Assembly: GCF_000613905.1 (NCBI RefSeq)
Contig: NZ_BAJW01000033.1
Coordinates: 1 to 37,275, forward strand
Length of the DNA stretch: 37,275 bases
Direction: 5' to 3'
Source of the DNA: Acetobacter persici JCM 25330
GTDB taxonomy: Bacteria; Pseudomonadota; Alphaproteobacteria; Acetobacterales; Acetobacteraceae
Of this stretch, positions 8,021 through 16,492 are shown one piece after another (within the stretch, counting starts at the first letter, position 1; every line of letters starts with the position of its first letter). Both the position numbers and the translations under genes were made by a program. Under the pieces are notes generated by a model. That model made no database searches, was not told where the DNA came from, and saw only the letters and a list, made by a program, of their open reading frames with translations.

Positions 8021-9955
8021 ATGGCAACGTATTATACGTATGATTCCGCCGGAAATGTTGAGACAACGTGGACAGTTACTCAACCGTATGCGCCACTTGT
8101 CAATAATGTTTGGAATGTAACCATAACGGATTCCAGCGGGAGTACAATATTAGACCAAGATAATATAAATCCAGGCATTGATCTTGTACTTTTGCAGCTT
8201 CTTGGCACCGGATACGTTCTTACGCCTGGGTCAGGTGACTTTACGGTTCTGATAAGTGCACTGAGTGCTCAGACTTTTGTAAGCACCCCTGGTGCAACCG
8301 GCAATTTTACGATTGGTGCTGGGGCAGCAGAAACTTCTACCTATTATATCGGTGGAACAAGCTCTATTTCCGGTCTTGCCAATCTTCTCACGGGTTCAAC
8401 GATTAATGTTGTTGGTGGTCATGCCACATTAACAGGAACAGGTGGCAGCGCCCTTGTGGGAGCACTGAATGGTTCAACTGTTAATATCGAATATGGTGGT
8501 ACATTAAATACAGGAGCTGCTCTTGCCAGTGTCCTGGAAGGTTCGACTGTTAGCTTCGGGACTGGCGGCGGAACAATCATTATCAATGGTGGTGGAACGG
8601 CTATCAGCCTCCTTTCTTCCGGGTCTTTGGCGGCAACAACTTTCCAAAATTATGATCCAACAAAGGATACAATTGAACTTCAGAATACCACACAGCCAGT
8701 GGACCATTATAGTATAGAGAATGGCGGACTGTTTGGGACGAGCTCCTCTGAAAAAATTATCAGGCTTTATGGCGCAAATAACCAGCAAATCGCAGAATAT
8801 GCAGTGAGCCCTGCTACCGGGGTCGCCTTGAATAATGGCAATTACAATGTGAATGGGGATAACAATCCTCTGGAAATTACTTACAGTAACGGCAATACTT
8901 ACATTGGTGCCTGTTTCCTTGCCGGTAGCATGATCAGCACGCCTAAGGGTGATGTGGCGGTGGAAGACATCAAGCTCGGCGACGAAGTCATGACATTTGA
9001 CTGGAAGAGTGGTCAGAATAGTGTCCGGCCAGTTGTCTGGACGGGTAAGACACACGTCAATGTCCGTCAGGGTGTTTCCGATGATATGTCTGGCTACCCT
9101 ATCCGCGTTCTGAAAGATGCGATTGCTGACGGCGTCCCCTATAAGGACATGCTGATCACGGCAGAACACGGCCTGTTCTTTGATGGCAAGTTTGTTCCGG
9201 CCCGCATGCTCGTCAACGGTCGGTCGATCTTCTACGACAAGTCCATCACGTCCTACGATTACTACCATATCGAAACCGAGCAGCATTCGGTTATCACCGC
9301 AGATGGCATGCTGACGGAGAGCTATCTTGATACCGGCAACCGCCATACCTTCCGTCAGGAAGGCAATGTCGTGGCCTTTACGCCGTCTCGCAACCTGAGC
9401 TGGGACGATGCGGCAGCACCTCTGGGTGTCAACCGTGAGTTCGTGGAACCCCTGTTCAGACAGGCTGAAGCCCGGGCGCAGGCCGCGGGTCTCACGCAGA
9501 AGGAGCCTGCGGTCGAACTGACCGATGAGGTCAACCTCCACCTTGTCACTGAGACGGGAGCCGTGATCCGTCAAGCCCGTCAGCACAATGGTCGTGTCAT
9601 GTTCATGATCCCGACCGACGTGAAGACTGTAAGGATGGTTTCCAATGCCAGCCGCCCCAGCGACGTCATCGGACCGTTCGTCGATGATCGCCGCCATTTT
9701 GGTGTCGCGGTCGGCGAGATCACGATGGTCGAGGCAAAACGGAAATACTCTGTCACAGCTCACCTGATCGAAAAAGAGCTGGAGGGCTGGAACACGCTGG
9801 AATGCGAAGACACCCGCTGGACGTCTGGTGATGCCCTGCTGCCGCTCGGTGAGCGTCATCCTAACAGCGCAGCCCTGCTAGCCGTCCAGATCAAGGCAGC
9901 TGGTCCTTATCTCTGCACCGATGTCACCGACATCCGGTCCACAAAGAGAGCCTGA
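8021..9955 (+). CDS. Hint-domain protein with repetitive N-terminal domain (paralogue 2)
   Basis: A 644-residue paralogue of the preceding protein with the same architecture. It has repeats such as NGSTVNIEYGG and EGSTVSFGTGG in the first 230 residues, then the same YDPxxDTIELQNT linker. The Hint domain opens at Cys298 (CFLAGSMI) with His383 in the T-x-x-H block, and the SRPSDVIGPFVDDRR C-terminal region follows. From the linker onward the two proteins are close; the first 100 residues share almost nothing. The start has AAAGG eight bases upstream. No signal peptide is visible, so export, if any, needs a non-Sec route such as type I secretion (inference; no secretion genes are in the window). 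Confidence 0.85.
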   Translation: MATYYTYDSAGNVETTWTVTQPYAPLVNNVWNVTITDSSGSTILDQDNINPGIDLVLLQLLGTGYVLTPGSGDFTVLISALSAQTFVSTPGATGNFTIGAGAAETSTYYIGGTSSISGLANLLTGSTINVVGGHATLTGTGGSALVGALNGSTVNIEYGGTLNTGAALASVLEGSTVSFGTGGGTIIINGGGTAISLLSSGSLAATTFQNYDPTKDTIELQNTTQPVDHYSIENGGLFGTSSSEKIIRLYGANNQQIAEYAVSPATGVALNNGNYNVNGDNNPLEITYSNGNTYIGACFLAGSMISTPKGDVAVEDIKLGDEVMTFDWKSGQNSVRPVVWTGKTHVNVRQGVSDDMSGYPIRVLKDAIADGVPYKDMLITAEHGLFFDGKFVPARMLVNGRSIFYDKSITSYDYYHIETEQHSVITADGMLTESYLDTGNRHTFRQEGNVVAFTPSRNLSWDDAAAPLGVNREFVEPLFRQAEARAQAAGLTQKEPAVELTDEVNLHLVTETGAVIRQARQHNGRVMFMIPTDVKTVRMVSNASRPSDVIGPFVDDRRHFGVAVGEITMVEAKRKYSVTAHLIEKELEGWNTLECEDTRWTSGDALLPLGERHPNSAALLAVQIKAAGPYLCTDVTDIRSTKRA

Positions 9956-9992
9956 TCGCCAGGCCGTCTTTGAACTGATATGAGACAGGCAG

Positions 9993-10028
9993 GCCCCGCG
10001 CTCTTCTCAGACGCGGGGCTTTCTTTTA
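9993..10028 (+). terminator. Rho-independent terminator of Hint paralogue 2
   Basis: A perfect 8-bp GC stem GCCCCGCG/CGCGGGGC with an 11-base loop is followed by TTTCTTTT, about 38 bases after the stop codon. Confidence 0.9.
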
Positions 10029-10037
10029 CCTAATCAG

Positions 10038-11525
10038 TTATAAATCCCCGCATTGTTCTTCAGTTTGGACAAATATGAAGACGCTCGAAGATGAATTGCC
10101 CCAGGTTTTGTGGAGATAGCAAGGACCGGGGCAATTTATTACTGGTTGCGCCCCATCGTGTCCGTTGCCGGGTTGGGCGGCGTGGAACTGTTGGGGCGCG
10201 GGTCTGCGGAGCGCAGGAAGCGGACGGCCAGTGCGCCATAGAGCGCATGGCTGCACAGCGCGTGAGACACCAAATGCCAGAAAGGCGCTGGCCAGCAGAG
10301 CAAGGGTGATCTGCTGGTTGTCACACATTTCCATGACAATGACGGTGGCTGTCAGCGGCGCCTGTGTCACGGCGGCGAAATACGCCACCGTGCCCAGCAG
10401 CACGACCGCGCCGGGTGAGGTGTGCGGCAGATATTGTGCAACCCAGCCGCCCATGCCAGCCCCTACGGACAGGGAGGGCGCAAACAGCCCGCCCGGAATC
10501 CCGGAGCAGTAGGAAACGATGGTCGCCAGAAATTTCAGTACGAAATAGGAGGCCGGATAATCCCCGGAGCCCATGATGATATCGCGCGCCTGTACATAGC
10601 CCGTGCCGTAGCTCATGCCGCCAGAGAGCAGGCCGATAATGGCCAGAACCAGACCGCACAGGGCCGAGAACAGAATGGGATGCTGGGCGATGAACTTGCC
10701 CATCCGGCCGGGGATGCCGCGTGAGATGCGGATCAGCAAGGCGGAAAAGGAGCCACCGCTCAGCCCGCCCAGAATGCCGCAGGTCAGCACCGCCAGCCAG
10801 CTTGCCCCAACCGGCACGACGGAACTGGTATGGCCGAAATAGGTATAGTTCCCCACCATGGCAATGGCGGTTACACCGGCAATCACCACACAGGTCAGCA
10901 TGGTGCCGCTGGTGCGCTGCTCATAGGAATGGGCCAGTTCTTCAATGCCAAACACAATGCCTGCCAGAGGCGTGTTGAATGCCGCGGCCACACCGGCGGC
11001 CCCGCCTGCTTTGATCAGAGCGCGTTGCTTGATGGGGTCATGCACGCCCATAAACCGCCCGACCGTGTGCATGATGGAGGCCCCGACCTGCACCGTCGGC
11101 CCCTCACGCCCGATGGAGCCGCCGGAGAGCAGGCCCAGACAGGTGAGGAAGATTTTGGCCAGCGCAATTTTCAGAGCCAGCACTTTGTCTACAATGCGGA
11201 AGTCATTCAGGTGCATGCAGGCAATGGCCTGCGGAATACCGCTGCCCTGTGCCCCCCGGAACCATGTACGCGTCAGCCATGTGGACAGAGCCAGCCCCCC
11301 GGGGGTGACAACCAGCATCAGCCAGGGGCTGAACGCGATGATCTGGCTGCGCAGCCCCGCGGCCTTATCGGCCAGAAACGCAAAAGCAACCGCCACCACG
11401 CCGACCATCACCGCGCCGGACCAGTAGATGAGCTTGCGTCGCCAGTTTACCGTGCCGGCTTTTGCCTGTTCCCGTAAATGGCGGAGCTGGGCGGACGTGA
11501 CGGGCACGCTGGCAGACATGGACAA
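10038..11525 (-). CDS. ClC-family chloride channel/exchanger, C-terminus frameshifted
   Basis: A polytopic membrane protein with all ClC selectivity-filter motifs: GSGIP at residues 94-98, GREGP at 139-143 with the gating Glu141, and GGLFAP at 345-350. A Glu-Glu pair at 195-196 corresponds to the proton-side glutamate of the E. coli exchanger, so H+/Cl- antiport is likely. The open frame reads 495 residues, but after about residue 424 it leaves the family. The neighbouring frame continues with HALYGALA, which holds the Tyr that lines the pore in ClC proteins, and stops at 10139. A missing GT unit at about 10253-10258 (minus strand GTGTGC read as GTGC) would restore SRAVCSHALYG. The intended gene is therefore probably 10139-11525 with one indel. 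Roles in this family include acid resistance. Confidence 0.85.
   Translation of the reverse strand: MSMSASVPVTSAQLRHLREQAKAGTVNWRRKLIYWSGAVMVGVVAVAFAFLADKAAGLRSQIIAFSPWLMLVVTPGGLALSTWLTRTWFRGAQGSGIPQAIACMHLNDFRIVDKVLALKIALAKIFLTCLGLLSGGSIGREGPTVQVGASIMHTVGRFMGVHDPIKQRALIKAGGAAGVAAAFNTPLAGIVFGIEELAHSYEQRTSGTMLTCVVIAGVTAIAMVGNYTYFGHTSSVVPVGASWLAVLTCGILGGLSGGSFSALLIRISRGIPGRMGKFIAQHPILFSALCGLVLAIIGLLSGGMSYGTGYVQARDIIMGSGDYPASYFVLKFLATIVSYCSGIPGGLFAPSLSVGAGMGGWVAQYLPHTSPGAVVLLGTVAYFAAVTQAPLTATVIVMEMCDNQQITLALLASAFLAFGVSRAVQPCALWRTGRPLPALRRPAPQQFHAAQPGNGHDGAQPVINCPGPCYLHKTWGNSSSSVFIFVQTEEQCGDL
10094..10136 (-). terminator. Inverted repeat just past the restored ClC stop
   Basis: AATTGCCCC (10094-10102) and GGGGCAATT (10128-10136) form a perfect 9-bp stem with a 25-base loop. 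It sits immediately after the stop (10139) of the frameshift-corrected ClC gene and inside the misread tail of the longer frame. The T tract is weak. Its position supports the corrected end of the gene. Confidence 0.45.
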
Positions 11526-11597
11526 TCCTGATCGGCTGAGAAGAGTAGGGGTCTTCTAACACGCCTTGGGTGTGAGGAAAGCGTTGTCTGGTTTTAT

Positions 11598-11625
11598 ACA
11601 TGCGCTGTATTAATAAAACGCATGT
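11598..11625. promoter_or_regulatory. Inverted repeat upstream of the ClC gene
   Basis: ACATGCG and CGCATGT form a perfect 7-bp inverted repeat with a 14-base AT-rich spacer, 73-100 bases upstream of the ClC start. It could be an operator or part of the promoter; no regulator is identified. Confidence 0.3.
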
Positions 11626-11733
11626 CGGGGCAGAGTCATATGCGTCAGGCGGGAGACTGGGCGGGAATGCCGCGTAAAAACCCTGTCGTAAGACTGAAAA
11701 CCGCAACCACCCCGCCGCAGAAAAGCGGCTGAT

Positions 11734-12666
11734 TTAGCGCGACGCAGACTCGGTAGCAGGGCGCGGCCAGAACACAATGCCTTCATGCTTGGCCATGTTG
11801 TCCGGCTCGACATGAATATGCACCAGTGTATCGCCCATTTTGCTGCGCAGGCCTGCTTCAATCCGGTCACAGATCTCGTGAGCTTCTTCCACCGTCATGC
11901 TGCCGGGCACAACCAGATGGAATTCCAGAAACGTAACAGCCCCGACAATGCGGGTGCGGATATCATGCGCCTCAATCGCGCCGCGGCCGTTGGTGGCGAT
12001 AATATCGCGGATATCATCCAGTGTTTCCGGGGCCGGGGCTCCATCCATCAGGCCCGCGATGGATTCCCGCATCATCTCCCAGCCCACGCGCAGGACGTTG
12101 AGCGCAATCAGCCCCGCGAGGGCTGCGTCCAGCCACATCCAGCCTGTCAGCGGGATCAGCAGCAGCCCGGCCACCAGCCCCACGCCGGTCCAGACATCGG
12201 ACAGCACATGCTGCCCCCCGGCCTGCAGAGCGGGAGACCGGCGGGCGCGCCCGGCATGCACCAGTGTCAGCCCCCAGATCAGATTAACGACTGTCGCCGC
12301 CGCATTGAGCAGGATGCCGAGATACGAGGCGCTGACCGGGTGCGGGTGCAGCAGGCCTTCCACCGCTTCCTGCCCGATCACAAACGCGGTGACCAGCACC
12401 AGTGAGCCTTCCGCCACAGCGGAGAGATATTCCGCCTTGTAATGTCCGTAGGTGTGGTTGTGGTCTGCCGGGCGCGCGGCGACACTGAGCGCCCATAATC
12501 CGCCGATGGCGGACACCACGTTGATGATGGTTTCCACCGCATCTGAATAGAGCGCCACGCTGCCGCTGAGGGCATAGGCCGCATATTTCAGCCCCAGCGC
12601 CACTACACTGACGGCCAGGCTGCACAGGGCAATGCTCTTGTTATTTTCGGGGAGGGGCAAGTGCAT
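11734..12666 (-). CDS. Cation diffusion facilitator (CDF) metal transporter
   Basis: A 310-residue CDF exporter with six predicted membrane segments and a cytoplasmic C-terminal metal-sensing domain (VHIHVEP near the end). The TM5 site HVLSD places His151 and Asp155 as in zinc/iron exporters. In TM2 the usual D-x3-D pair reads Glu45 and Asn49 by my eye alignment (SDAVETIINV), a variant seen in part of the family and possibly tied to a different metal. An upstream TTG at 12708 gives 14 extra residues and lies 14 bases after the stop of the next CDF gene, so coupled translation from it is possible. I prefer the ATG at 12666. The two CDF genes form one unit. Confidence 0.82.
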   Translation of the reverse strand: MHLPLPENNKSIALCSLAVSVVALGLKYAAYALSGSVALYSDAVETIINVVSAIGGLWALSVAARPADHNHTYGHYKAEYLSAVAEGSLVLVTAFVIGQEAVEGLLHPHPVSASYLGILLNAAATVVNLIWGLTLVHAGRARRSPALQAGGQHVLSDVWTGVGLVAGLLLIPLTGWMWLDAALAGLIALNVLRVGWEMMRESIAGLMDGAPAPETLDDIRDIIATNGRGAIEAHDIRTRIVGAVTFLEFHLVVPGSMTVEEAHEICDRIEAGLRSKMGDTLVHIHVEPDNMAKHEGIVFWPRPATESASR

Positions 12667-12722
12667 AGGACGAGTGATACCAGATCGTGAAGAAAACGAG
12701 GGGGACAAAAATCAGCGGAGTT

Positions 12723-14009
12723 TCAGACTGTATGCGGGTCTGTCAGGTGGCAGGGCGGGTGATAGTCCGCGCTTTCAATCTGCACCGTGGGGTGCACAAT
12801 GCCAAAGCGGGTGCGCAGGGTGGCAATGGTGCTTTGTAGCAGTAGCGTTTCCGTCTGCCCCGCAGGCAGGCTGGCCGCGCGGACCAGATGCACCGTGAGG
12901 GCGGTTTCCGTCGTGCTCATGGGCCAGATGTGCAGGTCATGCAGGTCCGCCACACCGGGCTGGGCGCGCAGGAAGTCCTCCACGCTGTCCCGGTCCACGG
13001 AGCGGGGCACGCCATCCAGCGCCATATCCAGTGAATCGCGCAGCAGGGACCATGTGGCCAACACCACCACCACGGAAATGGCGAGGCTGATGGCGGGGTC
13101 GATCCATGTCAGGCCGGTCAGCAGGACCAGGCCGCCTGCAATCACTACGGCCAGAGAGGTCAGCGCGTCCGAGGCCATGTGCAGGAACGCCCCGCGAATA
13201 TTAATGTCGTCCTTCTGCCCGGAGGCAAACAGCAGGGCTGTGCCGCCATTCACCAGAATCCCGATGGCGGCGACACTCATCATGGTCCAGCCTGCCACCG
13301 AGGCGGGGTGGAACAGGCGCTGGATGGATTCCCACGCCACGCCGCCCGTCACCAGCATGAGAATGACCGCATTGGCGAGGGCCGCCAGAATGGAGGAGCG
13401 CCGCAGCCCATAGGTAAAGCGCGCGGAGGGCGATTTTGCGGACAGATGCTGCGCCAGCCATGCCGCAGCCAGTGCCAGAACGTCAGAGAGGTTATGGCCA
13501 GCATCCGCCAGCAGGGCCAGCGAGTGGGACATGACGCCCCATAGGGCCTCCGCCCCCAGATAGACAGTGTTCAGCACAATCCCGATGGCAAAGGCCACGC
13601 CGAATGAGGCGGGCGTATGGACATGATGGTGTCCAAACCCGTGGTGATGGTCGTGCCCGTCATGATCATGTCCATCGTGATCATGCCCGTGATGATCATG
13701 AGTGTGATCATCGTCATGCTCATGCTCATGCTCATGCTCATGCTGGCCGCCATCATGCGCGGGGTCCGTGGCGCCGTGGGCATCATGATCATGGTCGTCA
13801 TGGTGATCATGGTTATGCCCGCAGGAGGTGGGCGCGCCGGGGTTTTCTCCGCCTGTCGGGCTGGCTGGCTGATCGTGCGCGGGGGAGTGACAGGCTGCGG
13901 GGCCACAGGACAGACCGTGCACGGAATCCGGCGCAGGTGGATGGTCCTGCGCTGTGCTGGAGGACGGGTCCGTATGCGGGCCGGAGGACGCGGGCGGTGG
14001 CTGAGACAT
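12723..14009 (-). CDS. CDF transporter with long His-rich N-terminus (CzcD/ZitB type)
   Basis: A 428-residue zinc/cadmium/cobalt exporter. The N-terminal 132 residues carry more than 30 histidines, including alternating Glu-His and His-Asp-Gly-His-Asp repeats (residues 65-131), a cytoplasmic metal buffer far longer than in E. coli ZitB. The transport sites are His172/Asp176 in TM2 (HNLSD) and His277/Asp281 in TM5 (HMASD). A C-terminal sensor domain (LHDLHIWPMS) follows. The ATG at 14009 has AAGGA seven bases upstream. The repeat-coding DNA (about 13620-13800) is prone to slippage, so length may vary between strains. Confidence 0.9.
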   Translation of the reverse strand: MSQPPPASSGPHTDPSSSTAQDHPPAPDSVHGLSCGPAACHSPAHDQPASPTGGENPGAPTSCGHNHDHHDDHDHDAHGATDPAHDGGQHEHEHEHEHDDDHTHDHHGHDHDGHDHDGHDHHHGFGHHHVHTPASFGVAFAIGIVLNTVYLGAEALWGVMSHSLALLADAGHNLSDVLALAAAWLAQHLSAKSPSARFTYGLRRSSILAALANAVILMLVTGGVAWESIQRLFHPASVAGWTMMSVAAIGILVNGGTALLFASGQKDDINIRGAFLHMASDALTSLAVVIAGGLVLLTGLTWIDPAISLAISVVVVLATWSLLRDSLDMALDGVPRSVDRDSVEDFLRAQPGVADLHDLHIWPMSTTETALTVHLVRAASLPAGQTETLLLQSTIATLRTRFGIVHPTVQIESADYHPPCHLTDPHTV

Positions 14010-14114
14010 GGCATGTCCTTGCGGGTTGGCGGGGGCGTGCCCGTTGCGTCCGGACGCTGTCCGGCATAGGGAAAGCCCCTGAATTGTCTATACACATGTG
14101 ATAAAGGTCGCGCC

Positions 14115-15772
14115 ATGCTCAGACTGACCGAACTGCGGCTTCCGCTGGACCATCCCCCCGAGGCTCTGAAAGAGGCCATCCGGGCGCGCCTTGATATCGC
14201 GCCGGATGCGCTGGAGCATTTTACCGTGTTCCGGCGTGGGCATGATGCGCGGCGGCGCAGCGCGATTATTCTGGTCTATACGGTGGATTGCGCCGTGAAG
14301 GAGGAAGCCGCCGTGCTGGCGCGCTACCGGGCGGCGCACCCAAAAGACCCGCATGTTACCATTGCACCCGATATGCGCTGGACCCCGCCGGTGGCGGATG
14401 GCGCAGCACTGGCCGGTAAGCGGGGTATCTGCGCCCTGTTGTGATCGGGGCCGGGCCGTGTGGTTTTATGGCGGCGCTGACGCTGGCGCAGATGGGTTTG
14501 CGCCCGATTGTTCTGGAACGCGGCAAGGTGGTGCGGGAGCGCACGGTGGATACGTTTGCGCTGTGGCGCAAAGGGGTGCTGACGCCTGAGAGCAACGTGC
14601 AGTTTGGTGAGGGCGGGGCCGGGACGTTCTCGGACGGCAAGCTGTACAGTCAGGTGCGGGACCCGCGTTTTCTGGGCCGCCGCGTGCTGGAAGAATTTGT
14701 AAAGGCCGGGGCGCCGGAGGAAATTCTGTATCTGGCGCATCCGCATATCGGCACCTTCCGGCTGGTCTCCATGGTGGAGCATATCCGCGCGGAAATTGAG
14801 GCCGCCGGGGGCGAGTATCGTTTTGGCACCCGCGTGGACGGGCTGGTGCTGGAAGAAGGCACGCAGCGCGTAAAAGGGGTGCGCACGGCTGAGGGGGAGG
14901 TGATTGCCACAGACCATGTGGTGATGGCCGTGGGCCACAGTGCGCGGGACACGTTTGCCATGTTGCAGCAGGCGGGTGTGCAGATGCAGGCCAAGCCGTT
15001 CTCAATTGGGGTCCGCATTGAACACCCGCAATCCGTGATTGATACGGCCCAGTTTGGCCCGAGTGCCGGAAACCCGCTGCTGGGGGCTGCGGAATACCGG
15101 CTGGTGCACCATGCCAGCAACGGGCGCGGCGTCTATTCCTTCTGCATGTGCCCCGGTGGGACTGTGGTGGCCGCGACGTCCGAAGAAGGACAGGTGGTGA
15201 CGAACGGCATGAGCCAGTATTCCCGCGCGGAGCGCAACGCCAATTCCGGCATGGTGGTGGACCTGCGCCCCGGCGAGGATTACCCGGATGATCCGCTGGC
15301 AGGTATGGCCTTCCAGCGCCACTGGGAGCGCAAGGCGTTTGAGGCCGGGGGCCGCTCCTACAAGGCTCCGGCCCAGCGGGTGGGGGATTTTCTGGCCGGT
15401 CGCCCGTCTACCACGCTGGGGGCAGTGGTGCCGTCCTACAAACCGGGCGTGACGCCAGCGGACCTGTCCACCTGCCTGCCGGACTTTGCTGTGGCGGCCC
15501 TGCGTGAAGCCCTGCCGTTGTTTGACCGCAAGCTGAAAGGCTTTGCGATGGAAGATGCGGTAATGACCGGGGTTGAAACGCGTACCTCCTCCCCGTTGCG
15601 GATTCCCCGTGGGGTGGATGGTCAGTCTCTCAGCACGCCCGGCCTGTATCCGGCAGGGGAAGGCGCTGGCTATGCAGGCGGTATTCTGTCCGCAGGGATT
15701 GACGGTATCCGGATTGCGGAAGCCGTAGCGCTGGATCTGGCCGGAAAAACGGTCGAGGGGCTGGGGTTGTAA
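14115..15772 (+). pseudogene. COG2509-type FAD-dependent oxidoreductase, frameshifted
   Basis: Two frames make one protein of about 550 residues. The first (14115-14444) encodes the roughly 100-residue N-terminal domain typical of this family. The second begins before 14441 with the FAD motif VIGAGPCGF and continues through to GEGAGYAGGI, the C-terminal FAD contact, and stops at 15772. One extra base at 14422-14428 (CGGGGTATCTG) would join them as Lys-Arg-Gly-Tyr-Leu-Arg-Pro-Val-Val-Ile-Gly. The family consists of uncharacterised flavin dehydrogenases. It diverges from the CDF genes across a 105-base gap. Confidence 0.82.
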
Positions 15773-15826
15773 AGGCCTGAAAGTGTGCGGGAAGAAGGTT
15801 TTTCCTGCGCAGTTTCCCGCAGTGTT

Positions 15827-16492
15827 TCAGGGAGCGATAGTCTGCTGATGAACTATGAGTGTTTTGTCAGATTTCTGATGTCCTTCTTTGAGTTCCAGAA
15901 TGGTTGCGCCCGTGGCGGAGATAAACTCTTCATCATGGGTTGCCACTAAAATAAGTTTGTCGTGCGCCCATGTTTTGAGTGTTTCTGAAAGATACGTAAG
16001 AGAGACACGATCCAGACCATTACTGGGTTCATCCATCACAAGAAAGCTTGGCGAGTTTATAAAAGCCGTGCAAATTAAAAACTTCTTGGCTGTACCGAAG
16101 GACATTGTGTCAAAACGGGTCGACAGGAACGGGCGCAGACCGAAATGTTCAATCATGAGGATAACTTGCTGGCTATTTTCAGCTTTGCGGACGCTGGTTA
16201 CAAAATCCAGAAGATCCTGCCCCGTCATGAAGGGATAAACTTCGTTGACATCCGGAACATAAGACAGGCGCTTAAGTGCCGGAAGACGGTCCCGTATGAG
16301 ATGTTTGCCATCAATCCAGATCTCGCCAGATGAGACTGGCTGCGCGCCCGTCAGTGCGCGGAGCAATGTGGATTTACCGACCCCATTTGCTCCGTGGAGA
16401 GCATAAATTCCCTTATCGAGAGAGATGGAAAATCTATTAAATATCATCTGCTTTCCTAAAGAAACGCAGATATTTTCAGCCCGCAAAATCAT
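15827..16492 (-). CDS. ABC transporter ATP-binding protein
   Basis: A 221-residue ATPase with Walker A GANGVGKST (34-42), Walker B FLVMDEP (150-156) and switch His186. The signature is degenerate: MSFGT at 130-134 instead of LSGGQ. The Q-loop region reads YVPDVNEVYPFMT, resembling ABC-2 type exporters rather than importers. An in-frame extension upstream lies inside the permease gene. The ATG at 16492 overlaps the permease stop by four bases (ATGA), so the two are coupled and form one transporter. The substrate is unknown; it lies opposite a TonB/PepSY iron operon. Confidence 0.82.
   Translation of the reverse strand: MILRAENICVSLGKQMIFNRFSISLDKGIYALHGANGVGKSTLLRALTGAQPVSSGEIWIDGKHLIRDRLPALKRLSYVPDVNEVYPFMTGQDLLDFVTSVRKAENSQQVILMIEHFGLRPFLSTRFDTMSFGTAKKFLICTAFINSPSFLVMDEPSNGLDRVSLTYLSETLKTWAHDKLILVATHDEEFISATGATILELKEGHQKSDKTLIVHQQTIAP

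Noticed and set aside
8504..9859. 451-codon open frame antisense to Hint paralogue 2
   Set aside because: No family features, no ribosome site, and it mirrors the codon pattern of the real gene; the same kind of shadow lies opposite paralogue 1.
13615..13810. Short tandem DNA repeats
   Set aside because: They encode the His-rich tail of the CDF protein and are not a CRISPR or satellite.
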